A model generated the notes under the pieces. The model was not told the origin of the DNA. It ran no database searches and saw nothing but the letters and a program-made list of their open reading frames with translations. 46,077 nucleotides of DNA from Jiangella anatolica (GTDB lineage Bacteria; Actinomycetota; Actinomycetes; Jiangellales; Jiangellaceae). The stretch is taken from contig NZ_POTW01000054.1 in assembly GCF_003236295.1 (NCBI RefSeq), positions 1 through 46,077 of the forward strand, written 5' to 3'. Position numbers and translations under genes: made by a program. Below, piece by piece: positions 1 through 7,134 of the stretch (within the stretch, counting starts at the first letter, position 1; each line of letters starts with the position of its first letter).

Positions 1-92
1 TTCCCGATCTGTGGATAGCCATGATCATCAACCTTTTGGGCCGTCCTGACGACGCAAAAGGTTGATGATCATGGCTATCCACAGATCGGGAA
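1..92. repeat. Long perfect palindromic element, copy 1 (37-bp arms)
   Basis: Positions 1-37 are the exact reverse complement of 56-92, separated by an 18-nt loop (38-55). The element may extend beyond the window edge. The core CATGATCATCAACCTT recurs at 1071-1128 and 20656-20713. The loop is also related between copies: GTCCTGACGACGC here and, on the other strand, GTCCTGGCGACGC in copy 2. The outer part (CTGTGGATAG / CTATCCACAG) is partly kept in the other copies. This suggests a dispersed REP-like family rather than three chance terminators. Confidence 0.9.
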
Positions 93-135
93 TTCGGTCT
101 GGTGTCGAGACCCGTGGCGGCGCACGCTGGCGGGT

Positions 136-1077
136 ATGGACCTCGACGACCTCATCGCGGCTCAGCACGGTGTGGTGAGCCGTGCCCAGGCACGGGCCGT
201 CGGGCTGACGGCGGCCCGGGTGCGGTGGCTCGTGGGGTCGGGCCGCTGGCAGCGCCTCCACGCACACACCTACGCCACGTTCACCGGTCCACTGCCGTTC
301 GACGCTCAGGTGTGGGCCGCCATCCTGCGAGTCGGCGCGGGCGCCGTGGCCAGCCACCGCACCGCGGCGTACCTGCACGGAGCGTGTGACGATCCCGGCC
401 CGGTCGTCCATGTGACCGCGCCGGCGAGCAGGCACGTCCGCACGAAGATCCAGGGCGTGCGCGTCCACTACGCGCACCGGCTGGCGCTGAGCCGGCACCC
501 GTCGGCGACACCACCACGGACCCGCGTCGAGGACACCGTGCTCGACCTCGTCGACGTCGCACCGCACCCGCGCGAGGCCGAGACCTGGGTCAGCGCGGCC
601 TGCCAACGTCGCCTCACCACACCCGAACGCCTCGCCGACGCCCTCGGCCGGCGCGAGAAGATCCGCTGGCGTCCGATGGTCGAGGCGATGCTCACCGACG
701 TGGCCTCCGGCGCTCAGTCGCCGCTGGAGCTCCAGCACCTGCGCCGCGTCGAACGCGCCCACGGCCTGCCCACCGGCTGCCGGCAACGCCGCGTCGCCGG
801 CCAACGGGTCATCTGGATCGACGTCGACTACCCACCGTACCGGCTCCGCGTCGAGCTCGACGGCCGCGTCGGCCACACCGGCGAAGGCCGCTTCCGCGAC
901 CGGCACCGCGACAACCGCGCCACCGTCGACGGCCACGCCACGCTCCGCTACGGCCACGCCGACGTCTTCGGCGACCCGTGCGGCGTCGCGTCGGAGCACG
1001 TCCGGGTTCTCACGGCGCGTGGCTGGACCGGCACACCGCTGCGCTGCGCGCCCGGTTGCCCCTGTGGAAACCCATGA
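136..1077 (+). CDS. AbiEi-like N-terminal / DUF559-like nuclease-fold protein
   Basis: 313 aa. Residues 1-60 (starting MDLDDLIAAQHGVVSRAQA) look like the winged-helix N-terminus found in AbiEi-type antitoxins and their many orphan actinobacterial relatives. The C-terminus (about 225-300) has the RVELDGRVGH and RDRHRDNRATVDG pattern of DUF559, a Vsr/restriction-endonuclease-like fold. No partner toxin (AbiEii nucleotidyltransferase) is adjacent, so a working toxin-antitoxin pair is not supported. The ATG start at 136 follows only a weak GGCGGG. The stop codon (1075-1077) lies inside palindrome copy 2, and the last 68 bp overlap the convergent HTTM gene. The gene sits alone between two palindromes, which hints at a mobile or rearranged segment. 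Function is unknown; a DNA-binding or nuclease-related role is inference. Confidence 0.75.
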   Translation: MDLDDLIAAQHGVVSRAQARAVGLTAARVRWLVGSGRWQRLHAHTYATFTGPLPFDAQVWAAILRVGAGAVASHRTAAYLHGACDDPGPVVHVTAPASRHVRTKIQGVRVHYAHRLALSRHPSATPPRTRVEDTVLDLVDVAPHPREAETWVSAACQRRLTTPERLADALGRREKIRWRPMVEAMLTDVASGAQSPLELQHLRRVERAHGLPTGCRQRRVAGQRVIWIDVDYPPYRLRVELDGRVGHTGEGRFRDRHRDNRATVDGHATLRYGHADVFGDPCGVASEHVRVLTARGWTGTPLRCAPGCPCGNP

Positions 1078-2098
1078 TCATCAACCTTCCGCGTCGCCAG
1101 GACAGCACGGAAGGTTGATGATCATGGGCGGGCGTCGGCCGACGCCGCCTCGCCCAGCGGGCCACGGCGCGGTAGGTGTCGTCACGGACGAAGACCATGT
1201 CGGCGGCGATCATCGCCAGCGAGAACCACGGCAGCGCCATCGTGACGGCGATCCCGACGTGCATCGCGAAGATCGCCAGCAGCGCCAGCACCCGCGTGCC
1301 GCGTCGCAACAGCAGCAGCGGGAACAGCACCTGCACGAACACCGTCACGTAGCTGCCGATCGTCACGAACACGCCGTTCGTGTAGACCAGCTCGTTCAGC
1401 CCGGGCCAGGGCGCGTACTGGCCGATCCGCAGCGGATAGTAGAGCCCGACGCCCTCCTGCCACATGCTGCCCTGGACCTTCGACAGGCCCGACGTCATGT
1501 AGATCATGAACACCTGGGTGGCGACGGCGATCAGCGCGACGTTGTGGAAGAGCGTCCCCACCCACGGCGGCAGCGGTAGCAATGGCCGGTAGCCGGGGCG
1601 GGCCCGCCGGCGGGCGTCCAGCGACCAGCGCATCGACGTGTCGGCGAAGCAGAGGAACAGCAGCATGATGCGGACGATGTTGTCGCCCGCGTCGTCGGCC
1701 AGCGGGTTGAGCCGCATCAGGCTCGCGATCGCGATCATCAGCACCGGCGTGACGATCCGGGTTCGCCAGCCCAGCGTGAACGCGACGGCGAGCGCAGCCA
1801 GCAGTAGGTACTTGAGCGTGAACACGACGGTGCCGTCGTCCTGCGCGAACACCCAGGTGAACGGCGCGTCGTACTCGTCGACGGTGAGCCACGGCGTCAG
1901 CCAGCGCGCGCCCGGGCCCCACACGTAGTGCCGGTAGGTGAAGTTGACGGCGAGCGAGCCGAGGATCGCGACGCCGAGGAGGATCCGCATCGCGGCCAGC
2001 CCGTACGTGGCCTTCTTGCCGTCGAACAGCCAGCGCTCGCCGCTGTCGATCGTCCGGCCGACGGCGCCGGTGACCATGCGGATCGCCTCGCCGATCAT
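1010..2098 (-). CDS. HTTM-domain membrane protein (vitamin K-dependent carboxylase-like), copy 1
   Basis: 362 aa polytopic membrane protein of the HTTM family, the membrane part related to vitamin K-dependent gamma-carboxylase. Hydrophobic segments lie near residues 37-55, 95-112, 115-130, 141-152, 183-205 and in two C-terminal stretches. The segment TSGLSKVQGSMWQEG (Lys207) resembles the AGLKK-containing region of human GGCX that holds its catalytic-base lysine, known there as Lys218. The ATG start (2098-2096) overlaps the TGA of the upstream DUF5819 gene in an ATGA, so the pair is translationally coupled. The last ~35 residues are encoded by the palindromic element plus the antisense of the neighbouring gene and have no counterpart in the paralogue at 2912-3991. 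The native stop was therefore probably lost to the insertion. Substrate and activity are unknown. Confidence 0.88.
   Translation of the reverse strand: MIGEAIRMVTGAVGRTIDSGERWLFDGKKATYGLAAMRILLGVAILGSLAVNFTYRHYVWGPGARWLTPWLTVDEYDAPFTWVFAQDDGTVVFTLKYLLLAALAVAFTLGWRTRIVTPVLMIAIASLMRLNPLADDAGDNIVRIMLLFLCFADTSMRWSLDARRRARPGYRPLLPLPPWVGTLFHNVALIAVATQVFMIYMTSGLSKVQGSMWQEGVGLYYPLRIGQYAPWPGLNELVYTNGVFVTIGSYVTVFVQVLFPLLLLRRGTRVLALLAIFAMHVGIAVTMALPWFSLAMIAADMVFVRDDTYRAVARWARRRRPTPAHDHQPSVLSWRRGRLMIMGFHRGNRARSAAVCRSSHAP
1071..1128. repeat. Palindromic element, copy 2 (21-bp arms)
   Basis: Positions 1071-1091 pair perfectly with 1108-1128 around a 16-nt loop. It carries the same core as copies 1 and 3 (CCCATGATCATCAACCTT) with the loop in inverted orientation relative to copy 1. 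The CTGTGGA flank at 1063-1069 is kept on the left. It supplies the TGA stop of the upstream plus-strand gene and is read through as coding sequence by the minus-strand HTTM gene. Confidence 0.9.
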
Positions 2099-2901
2099 GG
2101 GTTGTCCACCAGCCCGTCGACGACGTCGGCGAACGCGGCCTCGTCCTGGTCCGCGTCGACGAGGGCCGGGCGCCAGCCGAAGTCGCGGACGGTCTGCTGC
2201 GGGTTCTCCGGCACCGGGTCGAACCGGACATCCCAGCGCGGCACCGGCGTGCGGACCAGCTGGAACTGGACGGCGACGACGCCGTCGCCCCACAGCGCCT
2301 TGGCCAGCTGGGTGGCGTAGCCGGTGGCGACGCGGTCGGCGCGGACCATCGTGGCCACGCGCGACGACGTCTCGCCGCCCTGCGACGCGATCAGGTCGTC
2401 GGCGAGCGGGCGCCAGTCGGCCATGTCCGTGTAGTCGCGGGCGACGATCTGCTGCTGGTCCTCGGTGAGCGCGTCCCAGGCCGAGTTGACCCGGCGGTGC
2501 AGGTTCGACGACAGCCGGCTGGCCCGCGACGGCGCCGGGTTGTGGGTGACCAGCGTCCACTCCAGCCGGGTCGCGTCGGCCCACTCGGTGGTGCTGACCT
2601 CGCCCGTCTGCGGGTCCTCGACCTGCGCCCGGACCCGCACCTCGTCCTCGGCGTTGACCGGGTTCGGCGCGAACAGGCTCCAGTTCTGCTGGAAGAACGG
2701 GCGCATGTAGCCTGACACCTGCTCGCCGACGGAGTCCTTGATCGGGTTCGACGGCGCGTTCCACAGGAACGTCACCGCGAAGTGCAGCACCACGAGTCCC
2801 ACCAGGAAGAACGCGGCGGCCTTCGCGATCGGCGGCACGTCGGCGCCCCGGTTCTCCGCGGGCCTCTCGTCGGGCGTCTCGTCCGGCCTCTGGTTCGGCA
2901 C
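2095..2901 (-). CDS. DUF5819 family membrane-anchored protein, copy 1
   Basis: 268 aa. A proline-rich cytosolic start is followed by one transmembrane segment (about 27-46) and an extracytoplasmic domain. The family hallmark is visible at residues 74-79 (WSLFAP) within QQNWSLFAPNP. The function of DUF5819 proteins is not known to me; they frequently sit next to HTTM genes, and here the two overlap by 4 bp. The GTG start at 2901 lies 10 bp downstream of the stop of the previous HTTM gene (2912), and a GAGG lies ~13 nt upstream, so it is probably the third gene of a four-gene transcript. It is a paralogue of 3988-4740 (shared FQQ-WSLFAP-P and a GYATQLAKA/AYATQFAWA segment). A role as soluble-face partner of the HTTM protein is inference. 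Confidence 0.88.
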   Translation of the reverse strand: MPNQRPDETPDERPAENRGADVPPIAKAAAFFLVGLVVLHFAVTFLWNAPSNPIKDSVGEQVSGYMRPFFQQNWSLFAPNPVNAEDEVRVRAQVEDPQTGEVSTTEWADATRLEWTLVTHNPAPSRASRLSSNLHRRVNSAWDALTEDQQQIVARDYTDMADWRPLADDLIASQGGETSSRVATMVRADRVATGYATQLAKALWGDGVVAVQFQLVRTPVPRWDVRFDPVPENPQQTVRDFGWRPALVDADQDEAAFADVVDGLVDNP

Positions 2902-2911
2902 GCGGGCCAGG

Positions 2912-3991
2912 CTACCTCGTGGGCACGGGCTCGGCCGGGGCCTCCTCTGGTGCGGGCTCCGCCGCCGCCGGCCGGCGCCGTCGCCGTCGTCCGTCCCAGG
3001 CCTCCCGGAACCGGGCCGCGATGCCCTGGTACGTCGAGTCGCGGATGAAGATCTGGTCGCCGGCCATGATGAACAGCGAGAAGAACGGCAGCCCCATGAT
3101 CACCGCGATGCCCGCGTGCATGCCGAGGACGCCCAGCAGCGCGATCACCCGGGTGCCACGGCGCAGCAGCAGGAGCGGGAAGAACAGCTGGATGAAGACG
3201 GAGAAGTAGGAGACGACCAGCACGCCGAACGGGTTGTCCGACAGCAGGTCGTTCAGCCATGGCCATGGCCGGTACTGCCCCACCTGCATCGGGTAGTAGA
3301 CGGCGGTGCCGTCCTGCCAGTACTCGCCCTGCACCTTGTAGAGGGCGGAGGCGACGTAGATGATGCAGATCTGCGCGGCGACGGCGACGAGGGCGAGGTT
3401 GTGCACCAGGATGCCGAGCCGGCCGGCGCCGCGGCGCAGCGGCTCCGGGGTGAGCCGGCGCGGCCACAGCGGACGGCTCAGGCCCTGCTCCTGCCGGGAC
3501 CGGCGGCGGGCGTCGAGCGACCACCGTCCGGACAGGTCGGCGAAGCACAGGTAGATGAGCAGGATGCGGAAGATGTTGTCGCTCTGGTCGCCGTACAGCG
3601 GGTTCGACTCGATCAGGCTGACCCAGCAGATCAGCAGCAGCGGGGCGATCACCCGGGTGCGCCAGCCGAGCGTGAAGAGGATGGCGAGCGCGAGGACGAC
3701 CAGCATCTTGATCGTCAGCGTCGTCGGGTCGCTGCCGCCCTCGAACAGCGTGAACGGCCAGCCGAAGCCGCCGTTGCGCTCCAGCGGCGACATCCACTGG
3801 GCGGCGTCGCCCCACAGGTAGTGCCGGTTGCTGAAGTTGGCCAGCAGGAACCAGACGGCGGCGGCGCCGAAGATGATGCGGACGACGGCGAGGCCGTAGG
3901 TGGCGCGCTTGGCGCCGAGCAGCCACTCCTCGCCCTTGCCGACGGTAGTGGCGACGGCGTCCAGGGAACGGTCGACGGCGGATCCGATCAT
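2912..3991 (-). CDS. HTTM-domain membrane protein (vitamin K-dependent carboxylase-like), copy 2
   Basis: 359 aa, the paralogue of 1010-2098 with the same topology. The N-terminal motif KRATYGLAVVRIIFG and the loop NRHYLWG match KKATYGLAAMRILLG and YRHYVWG in copy 1. The GGCX-like lysine segment is ASALYKVQGEYWQDG (Lys219). The C-terminus is a basic then Pro/Glu/Ala-rich tail, the normal ending that copy 1 lacks. The ATG at 3991 overlaps the TGA of the upstream DUF5819 gene (ATGA). HTTM proteins are membrane-integral, and the active-site side of GGCX faces the lumen, so an extracytoplasmic active site is expected. Whether this protein carboxylates, epoxidises or does something else cannot be read from sequence. 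Confidence 0.9.
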   Translation of the reverse strand: MIGSAVDRSLDAVATTVGKGEEWLLGAKRATYGLAVVRIIFGAAAVWFLLANFSNRHYLWGDAAQWMSPLERNGGFGWPFTLFEGGSDPTTLTIKMLVVLALAILFTLGWRTRVIAPLLLICWVSLIESNPLYGDQSDNIFRILLIYLCFADLSGRWSLDARRRSRQEQGLSRPLWPRRLTPEPLRRGAGRLGILVHNLALVAVAAQICIIYVASALYKVQGEYWQDGTAVYYPMQVGQYRPWPWLNDLLSDNPFGVLVVSYFSVFIQLFFPLLLLRRGTRVIALLGVLGMHAGIAVIMGLPFFSLFIMAGDQIFIRDSTYQGIAARFREAWDGRRRRRRPAAAEPAPEEAPAEPVPTR

Positions 3992-4740
3992 GACCGGAAC
4001 CTCCCGATGGCCTCGGCGAACGCGGCGCTGTCCTGGCCGTCGTAGAGATAGAGCGGACGGCGGCCGAACTCGCGCACCGTCACCGACGGGTCGTCGCCGC
4101 GGTCGTCGAAGCGCGGCGCGCGGGTCTCCTGGATCTGCACCTCGACGTACTTGATGCCGGCGTCGCGGCCCCACCAGGCCCACGCGAACTGCGTCGCGTA
4201 CGCCGTCATCGCGCGGTCCAGCCGCAGCACGTAGGAGATGCGGGCGTCGGAGCTGGGGTCGGGGGTGGCGAGCATCGCCTCCTCCATCCGCTCCCACGCG
4301 TTCTCGTGGTAGTTGCCGGCCAGCACGGCCTGCTCCTGCGTCGTGATGCGGCGGTACTGCTTGCGCATGTTGCCCGCCAGCCGGCGGGTGACGATGCCGG
4401 CGCGCGACGGCGCCAGGCTGTGCAGGATGTTCCCGTCGACCTCGAGCTGGGTGACGTCCACCCACTCGGTCGGGGTGTTCGCGTCGTACCAGCCGCGCAC
4501 CAGCAGCGAGTACTCGACGCTGATCGGCGTCGGCGCGAACAGGCTCCACTCCTGCTGGAAGTACGGCTGCATGTACTCGGTCAGCGTCGTGCCGAGGGTC
4601 GTCTTGGCCGCGTTGTCCGGCCCGACGAACACCGCGGTCGCGGCGAGGTGAGCGACGAGCACCGCGCCGAGCGCGCCCGCGACCACCTTGATCCACGTCG
4701 GCCGCGTCTGCGCCGGCGCCGTTGTCTCCTGGTCCTGCAT
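3988..4740 (-). CDS. DUF5819 family membrane-anchored protein, copy 2
   Basis: 250 aa from the ATG at 4740. This start is preferred over one 93 bp upstream because GAGGG lies ~8 nt before it, and the longer version would add a sequence unlike the family. There is one transmembrane segment at about 17-39, then the conserved YFQQEWSLFAPTP (WSLFAP at 65-70) and an extracytoplasmic domain. It is the first gene of the four-gene run DUF5819-HTTM-DUF5819-HTTM. It begins 56 bp beyond the hairpin that ends the upstream LPxTG gene, so it probably has its own promoter in 4741-4796 or depends on read-through. Function is unknown. Confidence 0.9.
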   Translation of the reverse strand: MQDQETTAPAQTRPTWIKVVAGALGAVLVAHLAATAVFVGPDNAAKTTLGTTLTEYMQPYFQQEWSLFAPTPISVEYSLLVRGWYDANTPTEWVDVTQLEVDGNILHSLAPSRAGIVTRRLAGNMRKQYRRITTQEQAVLAGNYHENAWERMEEAMLATPDPSSDARISYVLRLDRAMTAYATQFAWAWWGRDAGIKYVEVQIQETRAPRFDDRGDDPSVTVREFGRRPLYLYDGQDSAAFAEAIGRFRS

Positions 4741-4796
4741 CGTGCCTACCCTCGTGTGTCGACCGCCTGGTTCGACCGGCCCTTGAAACGCCGATC

Positions 4797-4835
4797 CGGT
4801 GGGTCCGCGCCCATGGCTTGGGAGCGGACCCACCG
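4797..4835 (-). terminator. Strong hairpin downstream of the first LPxTG gene
   Basis: Arms 4797-4808 and 4824-4835 are perfectly complementary (12 bp). After one mismatch the stem continues with 4 more base pairs (4810-4813/4819-4822) and a 5-nt loop. There is no U tract, as is usual for actinobacterial terminators. It lies 64 nt past the stop of the 4900-6378 gene. The architecture (long arm, 1-nt mismatch, 4 bp, 5-nt loop) is the same as the hairpin behind the paralogous gene at 7067-7107. Confidence 0.75.
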
Positions 4836-4899
4836 TGATCGAGACGTCGGAGCCGTTGGTGGTGCTCTTACTCCGCGTTGTTGCTCAGTGGTGCAGGTG

Positions 4900-6378
4900 T
4901 CACTCGACAGTGAGCCCGCGACGACGGCTGACGGCGTAGGCCGCGATGCCGCCGGCGAGGACCAGGCCCAGGCCGAGGATCAGCAGCTGGCTGGAGCCGG
5001 CACCGGTGTCGGGCAGCTCGCCGCCGTCCTCGTTGCCGTCCTCGTTGCCGTCGGCGTCAGCGTCGGCGTCGGCGTCGGCCTCCGTCTCCGTGCCGTCGAC
5101 CTCGGTGCCGTCGACCTCGGTCTCCGTACCCTCGACCTCGGTCTCGGTCTCCGTCTCGGTGCCCTCGACCTCGGTGCCCTCGACCTCAGTCTCGGTCTCG
5201 GTCTCGACCTCGGTGCCCTCGACCTCGGTCTCGGTCTCCGTCTCGGTCTCGGTGCCCTCGACCTCGGTCTCCTCGCCGTCGTCCTTGTGGTTCGGGCCGA
5301 CGTGCGACTCGGCCAGCGTCACGGAGACGCCGCCGTTCTCCAGGCCGCCGAGCAGGGTGACCTGCAGGGCCGCGACGCTGTAGGTCTCGGAGGTGGCGGC
5401 CGCCTCGACGTTGGCGGCGGTGCGCGCCGTGGTCGGGGTGGCGGCACCGGCGTCCGGCTGGTCCGGCTGGACGTTGACCTTGACCGACAGGATGTCGGTC
5501 AGGGCCTCGGCCAGGCCGTCGGTGAGGTCGTCGACGCCGAGGTCGCCGAGCAGGTCGCCCAGGCCCTCGCCGAGCTCGCCGAGCAGCTCGCCCAGCAGGT
5601 CGTCGAGGATGTCGAACAGGCCCGGGCCGATCAGCTCGGTGTTCGGCGGCAGGTCGTTCAGGCCCTCGAACAGCGCGTCCAGGTCGATGTGGAGCGTGCC
5701 GTCCTCGATCCAGATGGCGGCGTCCTCGCCGAGCGACAGGTCGAGGCTGCCGAGCAGCGGGATCGTGACGCGCAGCTCGCCGCCGGCGATCTCGTAGTCG
5801 CGAGTGACCTCGAAGTCGTCCCCGGACGGCTCCAGGTGCGCCTCCGACGAGACGGCGCCGAGCTCGAGCTCGACGTCGGCGATGGTGTCCGTCAGGCCCT
5901 CACCGAGCAGGTCGGTCAGGTCGAACGTCGCGTTGCCCGGGAAGCCGGCCTCGACACCGGTGCCGATGCCACCGTTGTCGGCGACGGCGCCCGTCGCGGC
6001 GTGCGACGTCGCGTTGTCCTCGGCGGTGGCCCACTGGTTGACCGCGCCGAGCTTGATGATGTCGCTCAGCGGGATCTGCAGGTTCGGCTCGATGTTGATG
6101 TTGATGGAGTCGAGCAGCGTGACGTCCAGCGGGTTCGCGTCGGTGACAGGCTCGGCCTGGCCCAGGTTCTCGACCTCGACACCAGCCAGCTCGGCGATCT
6201 CGTCCAGGTCGGTACCCAGGACGGTGCCGTCCAGGAATCGCGCGCCAGCGCGCGACTCGTCACCCTCGGCCGCTGCGGCGGGCGTCAGCCACGCACCCAC
6301 AGCGAAGACCGGGGCAATACCAGCTGCGAGCAGCGTTACCGCTGCGCGACGCCGGCGCATAACAGGTGTTGCAGGCAT
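4900..6378 (-). CDS. LPxTG-anchored choice-of-anchor G-like surface protein, short stalk
   Basis: 492 aa. Sec signal peptide at about 1-37 (MRRRRAAV..., cleavage near AAAAEG), then a choice-of-anchor G-like ectodomain to about 365. A Glu/Thr-rich stalk follows (about 368-445, repeats of ETEVEGTE and ADADAD). The C-terminal sorting signal is LPDTG at 455-459, a hydrophobic segment and a SRRRG tail. The ATG at 6378 has AGGAG 6 nt upstream, which decides the start over the internal ATG at 6360. It should be covalently linked to the cell wall by a sortase, which is not in this window. Its paralogue is 7135-9549, and its own hairpin terminator is at 4797-4835. A small overlapping upstream ORF is described separately. 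The biological role is unknown; proximity to the HTTM/DUF5819 genes suggests, but does not prove, a link. Confidence 0.9.
   Translation of the reverse strand: MPATPVMRRRRAAVTLLAAGIAPVFAVGAWLTPAAAAEGDESRAGARFLDGTVLGTDLDEIAELAGVEVENLGQAEPVTDANPLDVTLLDSININIEPNLQIPLSDIIKLGAVNQWATAEDNATSHAATGAVADNGGIGTGVEAGFPGNATFDLTDLLGEGLTDTIADVELELGAVSSEAHLEPSGDDFEVTRDYEIAGGELRVTIPLLGSLDLSLGEDAAIWIEDGTLHIDLDALFEGLNDLPPNTELIGPGLFDILDDLLGELLGELGEGLGDLLGDLGVDDLTDGLAEALTDILSVKVNVQPDQPDAGAATPTTARTAANVEAAATSETYSVAALQVTLLGGLENGGVSVTLAESHVGPNHKDDGEETEVEGTETETETETEVEGTEVETETETEVEGTEVEGTETETETEVEGTETEVDGTEVDGTETEADADADADADGNEDGNEDGGELPDTGAGSSQLLILGLGLVLAGGIAAYAVSRRRGLTVE
5040..5275 (-). repeat. Tandem repeat region encoding the Glu/Thr stalk
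   Basis: Degenerate repeats of a 12-18 bp unit encode E-T-E-V-E-G-T-E and D-A-D-A units (residues about 368-445 of the 492-aa surface protein). Synonymous variation between units (GAC/GAG, acc/acg) shows they are not freshly amplified. The region is much shorter than the equivalent at 7345-8013. Confidence 0.85.
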
Positions 6379-6407
6379 GCCTTCTCCTCTGGCATTTGTG
6401 CATTCAT
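6336..6407 (-). CDS. Possible 23-codon upstream ORF overlapping the LPxTG gene start
   Basis: ATG at 6407 is preceded by GAAGGAG with 6-nt spacing, a better ribosome-binding site than most genes here. The frame (MNAQMPEEKACLQHLLCAG...) stops at 6336 and is out of frame with the surface-protein start at 6378, overlapping it by 43 nt. It could be a regulatory leader or coincidence. No equivalent was found upstream of the paralogue at 9549. Confidence 0.3.
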   Translation of the reverse strand: MNAQMPEEKACLQHLLCAGVAQR

Positions 6408-7066
6408 GGCGGGCTCCTTCGCGGCCATCAGATGTGCCAAGGCCTGCGAAGCGTGATCATGAACCTACAACTGAGCCAGAGACGTGTCTCGTACTTGGTG
6501 AATTTGCGTCCGGGGACACCGACCGCCCATTCGCCTCGCGCTGGTCGCAATGCCCCGAAACGGTTAAGCATCCTTTTTGGGTTGCAGTAGCACTTGCTTC
6601 ATGATTGCCATTTTCAGGGCCATTCGGACATAGCGGGATGTTACGGGTTGCTCGAATCGGGGCGAATCGGGCGAACCGGCCGTGGATTTCGGATGCAAAG
6701 GGGTACCTCTGGTCCAAAACGCGGAAGTGCCCGCCGTGACCGAATCGTTATCGATGGGCGACACGCGGGCGGGTTCGAGCGGGGTGGTTTTTCCGCCCAA
6801 TGTCCTGGTCACAGCGCCATTGAGCGGAGCGTGACTCACCCATTCGGCTGATGGCGCGGGGGTGATGGCTTGTGCCAACCGGCCGGGTGCTCTCGGCTTC
6901 GTGGTCGCCGTTGATTTGTTTGCATTGACGGCATCGGCTTGAGGTGCTGCCCCTCAGGCCTGACGTAGGGCCGGACCGCGCCGTTGGATTCCACCACCGT
7001 GCCGTCGCCGGCCCCCGCTTCCGGCAGGCCCGTCGGGTGCTGGCCTTGCCGGCGGGATTGGAGAGG
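6379..7066. other. Long non-coding leader/intergenic region between the two LPxTG genes
   Basis: About 690 bp without a credible gene. Short frames here lack ribosome-binding sites and the GC3 bias of real genes. Base composition is lower in GC around 6570-6680 (e.g. CATCCTTTTTGGG), as expected for a promoter region of the minus-strand gene. An interrupted palindrome GAGACGTGTCTC lies at 6479-6490, about 100 nt upstream of the start. No known riboswitch was recognised. Apart from the small ORF at 6336-6407 and the hairpin at 7067-7107, I see nothing definite. Confidence 0.5.
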
Positions 7067-7107
7067 CCGATGGCCGTGGATCCGGATCGCGGACCCACGG
7101 CCATCGG
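7067..7107 (-). terminator. Strong hairpin downstream of the second LPxTG gene
   Basis: Arms 7067-7079 and 7095-7107 are perfectly complementary (13 bp). One mismatch (80/94) and a further 4 bp (81-84/90-93) close on a 5-nt loop GATCG. It starts 28 nt past the stop codon at 7135 and has no U tract. Confidence 0.75.
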
Positions 7108-7134
7108 TCATCTGCCGTCTCGGCCGAGCCGGGC

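Noticed and set aside
4306-6456. Large plus-strand frame across the first LPxTG gene and its neighbour
   Set aside because: Antisense shadow of two well supported minus-strand genes, with low-complexity composition typical of high-GC shadows.
6457-7111. Several short frames in the LPxTG intergenic region
   Set aside because: They overlap each other, lack Shine-Dalgarno sequences, and do not show GC3 bias; treated as non-coding.
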